This document shows, one piece after another, positions 34,242-42,999 of a DNA stretch of 44,247 nucleotides. How positions within the stretch are numbered: the first letter of the stretch is position 1; each line of letters opens with the position of its first letter. The notes under the pieces are model-generated. The model worked only from the letters and a program-made list of their open reading frames with translations. It was not told where the DNA came from and ran no database searches. The position numbers and the translations under genes are program-made. Origin of the DNA: Hallella colorans (GTDB taxonomy: Bacteria; Bacteroidota; Bacteroidia; Bacteroidales; Bacteroidaceae); contig NZ_QENY01000025.1 in assembly GCF_003096815.1 (NCBI RefSeq), positions 1 through 44,247 on the forward strand, read 5' to 3'.

Positions 34242-36617
34242 TTAATTGTTATTTTGAATGTTGTTGTTAATGTTTGCTTTCTCTTGCTTGAATATGTGGA
34301 GATAGTCTATGAGGATAGGCGTGAGGAAGAGGTCAGCCAACAAAGCCGATACCATGCCAGCTACTGCCAGTATGCCCCAGTTGCTCATCTGTGTGGCATC
34401 GGAGAAGACGAAGCCCATGAATGTAGCCGAGATGACGACCGTGGACATCACAATGGCAAGTCCTTCGGTGCGGAAGGTGCGGTTGATGGCTGTTTCGTAG
34501 TTGCCGCATCTTTCGTATGCCACATGGCTGTGGTTGATGAAGTGAATGGTATCATCGACGGCTATACCCAGCACCATTGGTATGAGCGAGGCGGTCATCA
34601 TGTCAAGTGGGTAGCCAAGCCAGCCCATCATTCCACCCACGATGATGGCAGGGGCAATGTTGGGTATCATACCTACGAGTCCCACTTTCCAGTTTCCAAA
34701 AATCAGAACGAGGATTATGCCGATCACCAATACCGACAGCATCATCGACCACATCTGTCCTCGCTCCACATACTGCTGCATGACGGTGAATTGCGGAATA
34801 TTCCCCACCACCGAGACGTGTGCATCGGGGAAGAGACGGCGTGCCTCCGCCTGAAGGTTGTTCATTTCTTTTTCCGCCTCGTTGGAGTTGTAGTCTTTCA
34901 GTTCTATTTGTAGCCTTAGCCGTTTGTAGTTGTAGTCCATCCAGTATTCCGACTCCGTTCCTCCAGCATTTTCGTATAGTAACAGCAACTGTGCTACCAT
35001 ATCGGCATTGTTGGGAATAGTGTAAAATTGCTGCTTGTTTCCGTTTAGAGTGCAATTCATGTCTTTCACAATGTCAGTGATGGAGTTGTGACGTTTAGTT
35101 AGCTTGTAGCCATCAGCAATTTTTGATAATAGGTCGAGCTTCTGCAGATTTCTTGGTTTCTTGGCATCGTTGTCGTGCGGTAGCGTAATCATCAAATCGT
35201 AGGCATACATGGAGCCGAGTTCCGTTTCACAAAGGTTGAGGAATTTGTTGACGTAAGGCACTTTTCTCCCCATCGTCTTCTCAATGTCGAATGCTGGCTC
35301 GATGAAGAAGAGCCCGATGCCACAGAAAATTGTCAGCACCACCGACAAAGCGACAATGCCCCGATGATGGCATATCACAAAACTTCCGAATTGCTCAAAC
35401 CGATTGCCAATATAGCCCTCGAAGCTCTTCGACATGTTGGCGGCTGGTTTTCTATCTTTGCCAAACGACAACAGAAGGGGAGTGATGAAAAGGCAGGTTA
35501 GCAATACGGCGAGCAGACTGATTGATGTATTGAGACCAATTGCTTGCATGGGTACGATGTTCATGGAAAGGAATGTCATCATGGCAGCCACGGTGGTGAG
35601 TGCCGAGAGCGATACGCCCCAACCAGTCTCGCCCATCGCATCGATGATGGATTGCCTGCGCCTACCTGTCTCTACGAAGCGCGTCTTGAAGAAGTTGTAC
35701 AGGTGGATGTTGTAGGCAATGGAGCAAGCAAAGGTGAGAATGACGGCTATCATCATGGTTGTCATGTCGATATAGATGCCTGTCCAGCCGATGATGCCAA
35801 AGCTGATGAGCAGTCCTAAGACAGAGGTGAGCAACGGTGCTATTACTCCACGTAGCGAACGAGTTACAATGAGCATTACTACAATAGAGATGATAAATGC
35901 GAAGAGGAACAATCGTCCCATTTCGCCCTTAAGATAGACCACCTTCTCATAGCTCAGATAAGGCATTCCCGCAGCAGCGGGCGACAGTTCTGCATATTTC
36001 TCCTTGCCTATGATATGTCCAGCTTCCCTGCCAGTAATCATGTCGGGAGCCATGTCGCTCGTCTTCTTCCACACACTGTCGGCAGGGAAGGGACGCAGCT
36101 TTACCATGATCCATGTCATCTTTCCATCGGTCGATACCATTTTCTTTGCCAGATAGGGTTTGCTGTAAGCCTTGCGCTTGATTTCTTTCAGTCCCGCGGC
36201 ATCCGATGGAATTTGCTCGGGTACAATCTGCTCAATGGTCATACCTTCTTCCGTACCAGAGGCAAACTCAAGGTCGGTGAGCGATGTTACCTTGTCGGCA
36301 TACGACAAACTATCTTTCAGTTCGTTGCTCAGCTCACGAATGAGTGTGAGACTGCGGTTGGAGAAGATGTCCTTATTCTTTACCAATACTGCCACATAGT
36401 AGTCGTTTCCAAAGATAGACTTGAACTCGTTGGTCTTGAGCAGTATAGGGTCGTCGCTTAGGAAATAGTCATCGAATGAAGTTCTTACCACGATGCGCTT
36501 GGCTCCAACGAGCGAAAAGGCGATGACCACCGCAAACAGCACACCCACAACAAGCCGATGGCGCAAAATCCAGTTCGCCAGCTGCCTGAAAAGGTTGTTG
36601 ATTTTTTCGATTTTCAT
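34242..36617 (-). CDS. RND/MMPL-family transporter
   Basis: It has 791 residues with the MMPL layout: TM1 (VVGVLFAVVIAFSLVGAKRI), a large periplasmic loop, a group of five helices (LFAFIISIVVMLIVTRSLRG on), a second loop and a second helix group with VLVIGIILVLIFGNWKVGL and SLIPMVLGIAVDDTIHFINH. The Asp pair in the GIAVDDTIHF segment fits proton coupling. Such exporters carry lipids or other hydrophobic molecules. It sits 12 bp after the ABC pair. Confidence 0.88.
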   Translation of the reverse strand: MKIEKINNLFRQLANWILRHRLVVGVLFAVVIAFSLVGAKRIVVRTSFDDYFLSDDPILLKTNEFKSIFGNDYYVAVLVKNKDIFSNRSLTLIRELSNELKDSLSYADKVTSLTDLEFASGTEEGMTIEQIVPEQIPSDAAGLKEIKRKAYSKPYLAKKMVSTDGKMTWIMVKLRPFPADSVWKKTSDMAPDMITGREAGHIIGKEKYAELSPAAAGMPYLSYEKVVYLKGEMGRLFLFAFIISIVVMLIVTRSLRGVIAPLLTSVLGLLISFGIIGWTGIYIDMTTMMIAVILTFACSIAYNIHLYNFFKTRFVETGRRRQSIIDAMGETGWGVSLSALTTVAAMMTFLSMNIVPMQAIGLNTSISLLAVLLTCLFITPLLLSFGKDRKPAANMSKSFEGYIGNRFEQFGSFVICHHRGIVALSVVLTIFCGIGLFFIEPAFDIEKTMGRKVPYVNKFLNLCETELGSMYAYDLMITLPHDNDAKKPRNLQKLDLLSKIADGYKLTKRHNSITDIVKDMNCTLNGNKQQFYTIPNNADMVAQLLLLYENAGGTESEYWMDYNYKRLRLQIELKDYNSNEAEKEMNNLQAEARRLFPDAHVSVVGNIPQFTVMQQYVERGQMWSMMLSVLVIGIILVLIFGNWKVGLVGMIPNIAPAIIVGGMMGWLGYPLDMMTASLIPMVLGIAVDDTIHFINHSHVAYERCGNYETAINRTFRTEGLAIVMSTVVISATFMGFVFSDATQMSNWGILAVAGMVSALLADLFLTPILIDYLHIFKQEKANINNNIQNNN

Positions 36618-36629
36618 GATTGTTTCCTT

Positions 36630-38393
36630 TTATTTTGTTTCTGTTTCTTTTTCTGATGAGATGTTTTTTGAAGTAGTTTCTTGTTGCAGTCTTACCATTT
36701 GTGCAAAAGTCCCATTGTGTGCCATTAGTTCATCGGGTGTACCCTGTTCCACGACTGTTCCGCCAGAGAGTACTATGATGTGGTCGGCACCCAATACGGT
36801 GCGCATGCGGTGCGCAATGATGATGACAGTCTTGTTGCGCACCAGTTCGGAGATACCAGCCTGAATCTTTGTCTCGTTCTCGGCATCAAGGCTGGCGGTT
36901 GCTTCGTCCAAGAGGATGACAGGAGCATCTTTTAAGAGTGCACGGGCTATGGAGATACGCTGCCGCTCCCCACCCGAAAGGGTTTCTCCATTTTCGCCTA
37001 TCACCGTGTCGTAGCCTTGTGGCATACGACGGACGAATTCATCGCACTGTGCCAATCGCGCCACATGCCTTACTTCCTCATCGGTGGCGTCGCGCTTTCC
37101 TATGCGTATGTTGTCGGCAACAGAGGCATTGAAGAGCATCACGTCTTGGAACACTACGGCGTAATTTTTGAGCAACGTCTCTGGTTCTATGCCCGAGATG
37201 TCGTGTCCGCCCAGCGTTATCTTCCCACTATTGATATCCCAAAAACGTGCAGCGAGCTTGGCAGTGGTACTCTTACCACCACCAGATGGACCAACGAGTG
37301 CGGTTATCTCGCCTTGTCGGGCAGTGAATGAAACATTGTGAAGCACCTGCTTGTCTGTTTCGTAGGAAAAGCTGACGTTGTGGAACTCAATGTCATAGTT
37401 TGAAACTTCCACCTTGGTGTCGCCCGTCTGTATGGGCATTGCCTCCATCTCTTTCATTCGCTTGATACGCACATCGAGAAAAGTAAGAATGGCAAGGTGA
37501 TTGCATACTTCAAGAATAGGATTATAAACCATTGCCGAAACAAGGAGGAACGCCAAATAGACGAACACCGATACGTCGCCACGCTGAAGCATCCATGCGC
37601 CTACAACGATGACGGTAGGCATGCCTAATTTAAGCAGTACAGCGGAGATGTTGACAAAAACACCTGCCAAGAGTTCAACGGCAACAAGTCCTTTTTCTAA
37701 TGTTTTTAATCGCTGGTCGAACCGCTGGTTATATTCGTCCTCGCCATTGTACGACTTGATTTCCTGCACACATTCCAGTCCTTCCTGTATCTGTTCGCTC
37801 ACTCCTCGTTTGATGTGGTAGATACGTGTAAAAGCCTTGTCCATTCGATTTCGTGAAACTAATAACACCACCAAGGCAAAAGGTACTACCCAAAACAGTG
37901 CGATAGCTAATCGCCAGTCGTAACAAAACATTCCCGCTGCGATAATGACAATGCTTACCCCTGAAGCAAATAGTTGGGGAATAGCGTGCGAGAACGTTGT
38001 TTCCAATTGTGTGCAGTCTTCCATAATAGTGGCAGTGAGGTCGGAGAGATTGCGCTCACCAAAAAAGGCGAGAGGCAAGCGGCGCAGTTTCTCGGCTAAA
38101 GAGATACGGCGTTGTGCACTCTCATTATATACAGTGGTATAGGTACTGTCGTATTGCCGACGAATCACGACGAGCATCACGACCATAAGCCCTGCTGCCA
38201 TGAGGAGATAAAACCACAACGTATGAGGGGCATTCATTGGCATATTATCGAGATACTCCATCAGGAAGAAAAACAAATAAGTGGGAGGCAGCATCAGCAC
38301 AAGGTTGAGCAGTGTCGAAAAGACGATGCCTTGGCGCAAGTCTTTTGCCCCTTTTTCCGTAAGAGCGAAACGGTTTTGAAAATATTTAATCAT
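36630..38393 (-). CDS. ABC transporter half-molecule (permease plus ATPase), second of pair
   Basis: It has 587 residues. A six-helix permease domain (to about 310) is followed by an ATPase with Walker A GPSGGGKST, Q-loop VVFQDVMLF, signature LSGGERQR, Walker B VILLDEATA and the H-loop IIIAHR. Paired with the next gene upstream, it should make a heterodimer of the exporter fold, as in the YbtPQ/IrtAB group. The start overlaps the first half-transporter's stop (ATGA). Confidence 0.9.
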   Translation of the reverse strand: MIKYFQNRFALTEKGAKDLRQGIVFSTLLNLVLMLPPTYLFFFLMEYLDNMPMNAPHTLWFYLLMAAGLMVVMLVVIRRQYDSTYTTVYNESAQRRISLAEKLRRLPLAFFGERNLSDLTATIMEDCTQLETTFSHAIPQLFASGVSIVIIAAGMFCYDWRLAIALFWVVPFALVVLLVSRNRMDKAFTRIYHIKRGVSEQIQEGLECVQEIKSYNGEDEYNQRFDQRLKTLEKGLVAVELLAGVFVNISAVLLKLGMPTVIVVGAWMLQRGDVSVFVYLAFLLVSAMVYNPILEVCNHLAILTFLDVRIKRMKEMEAMPIQTGDTKVEVSNYDIEFHNVSFSYETDKQVLHNVSFTARQGEITALVGPSGGGKSTTAKLAARFWDINSGKITLGGHDISGIEPETLLKNYAVVFQDVMLFNASVADNIRIGKRDATDEEVRHVARLAQCDEFVRRMPQGYDTVIGENGETLSGGERQRISIARALLKDAPVILLDEATASLDAENETKIQAGISELVRNKTVIIIAHRMRTVLGADHIIVLSGGTVVEQGTPDELMAHNGTFAQMVRLQQETTSKNISSEKETETK

Positions 38394-40177
38394 GACTTTA
38401 TGACTTTATGACTTTTAATAGATGATAGTTTCCACGAAACAGATTGTTGATATTCATTCCACATACGGTGGTAATACTTTTCCTCACTCAATAGTTCCTT
38501 GTGCGTTCCCTGTTCGACAATCTCGCCGTTGTCCACAACTACGATACTATCGGCATCCTGCACAGTGGTAAGTCTATGGGCTATCATCAGCACTGTTTTT
38601 CCTTGGGTGAGATGTGCCAGTGCCTTACGGATAAGCTGTTCGTTTTCGGGGTCGGCAAAGGCGGTTGCCTCATCGAGCACCACGATAGGAGCGTCTTTCA
38701 GAATGGCACGAGCAAGGACAATACGCTGCTGCTCACCTCCCGAAAGATAAGTGCCTTCGGCACCGATAACGGTATCCAATCCCTGTGGCAGACGGTCGAT
38801 AATCTCGCGACTTTGTGAGAGGTCGATGGCACGGTTGATCTGTTCAGTCGTTGCATCAGGATTGCCGTAACGTAGGTTTTCGATGAGCGAAGTTTTGAAC
38901 AGACGGGTGTTTTGGAAGACGAACGACACGTTGCGCATCAGCTCGTCCTTGCGCATATCCCTCACGTCTATGCCTCCTATGGTAACGCTGCCATGACATA
39001 CGTCCCAAAAACGGGGTATCAATCTTGCTATCGTGGTTTTTCCGCTGCCCGAGGCTCCTACAAGCGCAACCGTCTTGCCTTCGGGAATGGTAAGGTTGAT
39101 ATGACTCACTGCATCTTTCTCCGCTCCCTCATATCGGAACGAAACATCGTTAAAACGAATGTCGTACGCTTCTGCCCGTTTTGGCTCGTCATGCTGCGAG
39201 AGCGGTGCAATATCAGTGAGCTGCTCTAATCGTTCAACAGCCTCGTTTGCTAAGAAAAGGTCCTGGCTGAGATACATGGCTTTCATCACATTGGAAGCGA
39301 TGAGCGGTGCAATCACCACATAAAGTATCACGTTGGCGATAATTGTGCTTGTATCTCCACCGTGTCCTATCAGGATAATAGCAGTAGGAACGAGGATGAA
39401 GGCAAAGGCATTGATAGCCAGTATATAAAATGACATTGGCGTGCGCCACACAAGCGTACACTTGATGACAAGGTCGCGGTAGCTGATAATGCTATCGTAG
39501 AAGCGTTTGAACGAGAAGACCGTTTGTTGGAACACCTTGACCACGGGAATACCTCTGACATATTCCACTGCCTCTGCCCCCATCTTTTCCTGCGCATCAA
39601 GGTAGAGTCTTTGGAATTGGTTGTTCTTCGGGTTCATCATATATCCCATAATGCCTATCGCGCCAACGAGAGGTATTATTGCAGCCGCACCCAACTGCCA
39701 ATCCACAGCGAATAACAGTACGATAACACCTATCGGAGCAACGACACAGCTTGCCACATCGGGTAGCAGGTGTGCCACAAAAGTATGGGTCTCTCCCGAA
39801 TCCTCATCTATGATTTTGCGCATACGCCCCGTGTTTTGTTCATCGAGATAGCCCAATGGTGCACGCATTAACCGTTGCATCGCCTTGCGCCTCATGTTGG
39901 TTTCGATACGGAATGCTGCGAGGTGAGAAAGCATCAGTGCCAAAAAGTAAAGCAACACGTTTGCCACCGATATGACAAAAGCCCATAGGGCATAGTCTAT
40001 AAGGGGTGTGTTTGAGAGGTTGCCCTTGGTGATTAGTAGTGTGCGCACCACGAGCCACAAAAGTATGAATGGGACAAGCGACAGCAGTCCGTTGACTGCC
40101 GACAGCCCGACGGAGCATGGCAGCAACCACTTGCGCCCTCCCATGTAAGCTCCTAAACGTTTGAGAGTCTTGATCAT
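38390..40177 (-). CDS. ABC transporter half-molecule (permease plus ATPase), first of pair
   Basis: It has 595 residues. A permease domain with helices such as LLSLVPFILLWLVVRTLLI precedes the ATPase: Walker A GASGSGKTT near 375, signature LSGGEQQR, Walker B IVVLDEATA. The C-terminal tail lies in an 8-bp tandem repeat. It is the first gene of the ABC/MMPL/LolA-like/barrel operon; its leader contains a terminator hairpin. Confidence 0.9.
   Translation of the reverse strand: MIKTLKRLGAYMGGRKWLLPCSVGLSAVNGLLSLVPFILLWLVVRTLLITKGNLSNTPLIDYALWAFVISVANVLLYFLALMLSHLAAFRIETNMRRKAMQRLMRAPLGYLDEQNTGRMRKIIDEDSGETHTFVAHLLPDVASCVVAPIGVIVLLFAVDWQLGAAAIIPLVGAIGIMGYMMNPKNNQFQRLYLDAQEKMGAEAVEYVRGIPVVKVFQQTVFSFKRFYDSIISYRDLVIKCTLVWRTPMSFYILAINAFAFILVPTAIILIGHGGDTSTIIANVILYVVIAPLIASNVMKAMYLSQDLFLANEAVERLEQLTDIAPLSQHDEPKRAEAYDIRFNDVSFRYEGAEKDAVSHINLTIPEGKTVALVGASGSGKTTIARLIPRFWDVCHGSVTIGGIDVRDMRKDELMRNVSFVFQNTRLFKTSLIENLRYGNPDATTEQINRAIDLSQSREIIDRLPQGLDTVIGAEGTYLSGGEQQRIVLARAILKDAPIVVLDEATAFADPENEQLIRKALAHLTQGKTVLMIAHRLTTVQDADSIVVVDNGEIVEQGTHKELLSEEKYYHRMWNEYQQSVSWKLSSIKSHKVIKS
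38393..38416 (-). repeat. 8-bp tandem repeat at the ABC gene junction
   Basis: TGACTTTA occurs twice (38393-38400, 38401-38408) and once more as TGACTTTT (38409-38416). It covers the last codons and stop of the first ABC gene and the start of the second. Gain or loss of a unit would shift the frame of the first gene's tail. Confidence 0.7.
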
Positions 40178-40287
40178 ATTTGTTATGTTTGAATGTTATG
40201 ATATTACTGTTTCATGATGTTCCTACGAAAAAAGCATTATTGAGTACGGTTCGGGGGTACAATAATGAATGATGTTTCAATCTGTTC

Positions 40288-40325
40288 AAAAAAAAAGCGC
40301 ACCGTCCAAGTAAAGAACGGTGCGC
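40288..40325 (-). terminator. Intrinsic terminator in the ABC operon leader
   Basis: On the minus strand a perfect 9-bp stem, GCGCACCGT with ACGGTGCGC (11-base loop), is followed by nine T. It lies between tetR and the ABC genes, all on this strand. It could end tetR messages, end a small RNA started at about 40393, or control read-through into the ABC genes. Confidence 0.85.
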
Positions 40326-40399
40326 CTCGTGTATCGCAGTGTAGGGCATTAGCCCTTGATGACATTTCAATTTATACATACTTATCAATATTTACGATG

Positions 40400-40430
40400 C
40401 AAAGATACGAAGAGAGAAACGGAATGGCAA
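40400..40430 (-). promoter_or_regulatory. Bacteroidetes-type promoter between tetR and the ABC genes
   Basis: On the minus strand TTG (40430-40428), then 20 bases, then TATCTTTG (40407-40400), a full -7 match. RNA should start near 40393, about 105 bases before the terminator's T run and 216 before the ABC start. Confidence 0.65.
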
Positions 40431-40435
40431 TACCG

Positions 40436-40472
40436 AAAAATAGGTATTTTTACGCTGCAAAATAGGTATTTT
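40436..40472. repeat. Two copies of a 14-bp palindrome just upstream of the promoter
   Basis: AAAATAGGTATTTT occurs at 40437-40450 (16 bp with one more paired base on each side) and at 40459-40472, centres 22 bp apart, i.e. two helical turns. They lie just upstream of the -33 element (40430), the position of an activator site, and overlap the tetR stop. Confidence 0.7.
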
Positions 40473-41085
40473 ATGGTTTCATCAACTCCTTCCACCCTGC
40501 CATGCCGTATGTCACATACTGTTGAAGTGCCAGTCTAATTTCCTCCTCGTTATATTCCTCATGCTCTACGAGCTCGCAAAACAGAGTCAGCCACGCAGAG
40601 CAGGTCAGGTGCAGGAAGAACGGCGACATGTTGATGTCAAGGTGCGGATAGCGTTCCTTCATCAGTCGGAGATATTCCACGCCCACCTGCATCTGGTGGT
40701 CGATGATTTTGTCCTTGTAGTTTGCCAGCGACGTACCCTCGGCATTGAAGAGCAACAGCCGCAGCTCGGGGCGGAACTGCTTGACAAGAGTGAGCATCGC
40801 CATGATGTGATTGATTTGCTGTTGCCGCAAATCGAACACGTCGAGCGAGAGAAATTCCTCATCATTATGCGAGAGGATATAGCGGTCGAGGGCACGGAGC
40901 AACGGGCGCATCACCTCGCAGAAAAGCTCGTCCTTGCTGCGGAAGTAGTGATAGACGTTGCCCACCGCCACTCCCGCTTGGGTTGCCACCGTGCGAATGG
41001 AGGTCTGCCTCACGCCGTTCCTGATAAATTCCCTGTGTGCCGCGTAAAGGATGCGCTGTCTAATGTCGGTCTTCAATGTCTGCAT
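40471..41085 (-). CDS. TetR/AcrR-family transcriptional regulator
   Basis: It has 204 residues. The N-terminal HTH reads RQRILYAAHREFIRNGVRQTSIR and VATQAGVAVGNVYHYFRSKDEL, the classic TetR pattern; the rest is the ligand-binding helical domain. It is next to, and in line with, the ABC/MMPL operon, which it probably represses until a ligand is sensed. The palindromes near its stop codon are candidate operators, though their AT-rich half-sites and activator-like place leave this open. Confidence 0.9.
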   Translation of the reverse strand: MQTLKTDIRQRILYAAHREFIRNGVRQTSIRTVATQAGVAVGNVYHYFRSKDELFCEVMRPLLRALDRYILSHNDEEFLSLDVFDLRQQQINHIMAMLTLVKQFRPELRLLLFNAEGTSLANYKDKIIDHQMQVGVEYLRLMKERYPHLDINMSPFFLHLTCSAWLTLFCELVEHEEYNEEEIRLALQQYVTYGMAGWKELMKP

Positions 41086-41123
41086 GGCATCATGTTTAGT
41101 GAGAGAAATCGCCTTCGTCTATA

Positions 41124-41490
41124 TCAAAATTCCAGCTCCAGCCCTATCATCACCTCCTCGGGAGCAAAGCGAAGCCCGAAGCCATCGTTGCCTATCTCTT
41201 GTTCCTCACCGACGAAATAATTCTTGCGGTAGTCTGCAAAGCCCATGCGCATACAGAGGCATAGCCCAGCATCATGCCGCCGCCCACGTTTCGTTGAAAC
41301 ACTAGCCTACTTCGGGATAAAGCTGCAAAGTGGTGGCTTTGGTCTTCGTGTTGTTCCAATAAGTAAGGGCACCGCCTACGAACAGTCCGCCCTCGTGGTC
41401 GTCCTCATGGAAAGGCGAAGCCGTCTGCTCCTGCGCCCAACCGATGAAAGGAATAAGCGATAAAAAGAAAGTAAATATCTGTTTCTTCAT
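41124..41490 (-). pseudogene. Decayed outer-membrane beta-barrel protein gene
   Basis: The first 62 residues are normal: signal peptide MKKQIFTFFLSLIPFIGWAQ, then HEDDHEGGLFVGGALTYWNN and LQLYPEVG, followed by a stop at 41302. Downstream, remnants continue in other frames: VFQRNVGGGMMLGYASV, then GFADYRKNYFVGEEQEIG and a proper barrel ending IGLELEF before TGA at 41124-41126. The usual length of such proteins is about 180-200 residues, so roughly half is gone by deletion and frameshifts. Family call by pattern only. Confidence 0.7.
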
Positions 41491-41535
41491 TGTTTGGAAA
41501 TACTGTTGATAAAAATTATAATATGAAATGTAAAC

Positions 41536-42999
41536 TCAATGAGGGTATCTTCTATATATCTTCCAACCACTCCAAAGGCACCATAAGCAAGCCACGCCCA
41601 TGAGAAAGATGTAAAATAGAGACGCCATGCCCAAAAAGGTAAAGATTCGCCCTGTGTGCACTTCTATGCAAACGTTGCGTAATGACATGGGCAGCGTTGT
41701 CATGCTGTCAGGCATACGAAGGCGAGAATTACCCTTCTTGTAATCCACCACCATGTCCTTACCGTCCAAGTCTGATGAAAATCCTGCAATGGCATGACTT
41801 CCAAAAGGATTCCCACTCACAGACTGCACCTTTTGACGCGTGAAATAGTCGGTGACGGACTGATGCGCTCTATCCCATACATACATGCCGCTGAACGAAC
41901 CTACCAGCCATGTGTTCTGATGAGTGTGTTGCTCGACATTGATGCCCATAACGCTCATAGGAGGTTGCACCTTCTCTCTTTGCGGTGTGCTGCCCAAATG
42001 ACGAAGAGAATAGAAACCGTCCGACGTACACAACAGCCAGTCGGCTTTATCCTTATCATACCGCAGTGAGCGCAGACAACCATTCCATGGGTTGTCGCTA
42101 TCCATGGAAGAAAAAGGTATGGGCGGTATTTTGCCAGAGGCTATGGCTATGAGCGCAGGCGGACGTAGCATCCAGCCTGTAATGGTGAGCAGCAACAGAA
42201 AGAACATCGCACCTCGTCCCAACTTGTTGTGCCATGTTATCAGCCTTCGCTTCGTACGTGTTCCCAACAATGAATGGGAACGAGGCGCAAAGGAATAATA
42301 TACGCCTGATAGGGAGAGAAACAAGAGGATTAGTCCCACCGCATCGACAAAGAGCTTGCCAGCCATACCAAACAGTCCGCCTCCATGAAGAAGCCATATC
42401 GTTCGGAAGAGCGAAACCTTCCCTTTGTCATTGTCTGTTTTCTTCAAGGTGATTTTTTGGAAGTCGTGGTAAGGATAACGAGACAGATAAACGTAAGACC
42501 GACCCGTGATGATGAGCGAGTCGCCCTTCTGTGTAATATCACTCAACTTTTCGTGCTTACCCTGAAGAATATCAACTTGTTCCCATACGCCATGGTTGTT
42601 CAACCGATACAAATGACGTTGGCTCATGGCATATAAACAGCCATTGGGCATGACCGTCATTCCACGAATGTTTCTCAGGTCGGCACCCTTGGGAAATCCG
42701 CGGTTAAAGTCGGTTATCGTGTCGGCATCCTTCTCTTTCGCCCAAATGCCAGCGTTGCCATATATCAACACCTTGTTTCTCCATTTCTGCGTACCACGAA
42801 ACAATCCTTGGTTCCACTGGCTATATCGATATTCTGAGGGTAACAGTGTCCTGCTGATATCGATGCCTTGAAACAACTTGGTATGATTGAGTACTATTCC
42901 CGAGAGACAAAAGAGTATGACGAACGGAGCCAAGATAATTCCTAACCATTTATGCTGCCGTCTCCATGTTGTTTTCTTCATCCCAACTCCTTTCATCAT
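41536..42999 (-). CDS. PepSY-associated membrane protein
   Basis: It has 487 residues from ATG 42999, whose ATGA overlaps the previous gene's stop; the open frame to 43254 is inside that gene. A basic N-terminus KKTTWRRQHKWLGIILAPF, with the RRQHKWLG and H-containing helix IVLNHTKLF, is the PepSY-TM signature. Further helices are LFVDAVGLILLFLSLSGVYY, MFFLLLLTITGWML and FTFLGMASLFYIFLMGVACL. The large loop between has repeated blade-like strands. Such proteins are linked to iron or heme handling; their role here is inferred. Confidence 0.75.
   Translation of the reverse strand: MMKGVGMKKTTWRRQHKWLGIILAPFVILFCLSGIVLNHTKLFQGIDISRTLLPSEYRYSQWNQGLFRGTQKWRNKVLIYGNAGIWAKEKDADTITDFNRGFPKGADLRNIRGMTVMPNGCLYAMSQRHLYRLNNHGVWEQVDILQGKHEKLSDITQKGDSLIITGRSYVYLSRYPYHDFQKITLKKTDNDKGKVSLFRTIWLLHGGGLFGMAGKLFVDAVGLILLFLSLSGVYYSFAPRSHSLLGTRTKRRLITWHNKLGRGAMFFLLLLTITGWMLRPPALIAIASGKIPPIPFSSMDSDNPWNGCLRSLRYDKDKADWLLCTSDGFYSLRHLGSTPQREKVQPPMSVMGINVEQHTHQNTWLVGSFSGMYVWDRAHQSVTDYFTRQKVQSVSGNPFGSHAIAGFSSDLDGKDMVVDYKKGNSRLRMPDSMTTLPMSLRNVCIEVHTGRIFTFLGMASLFYIFLMGVACLWCLWSGWKIYRRYPH

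Noticed and set aside
34254..34913. 219-codon plus-strand frame within the MMPL gene
   Set aside because: It is the complement of the exporter frame; His/Asp/Glu-rich translation is a typical artefact.
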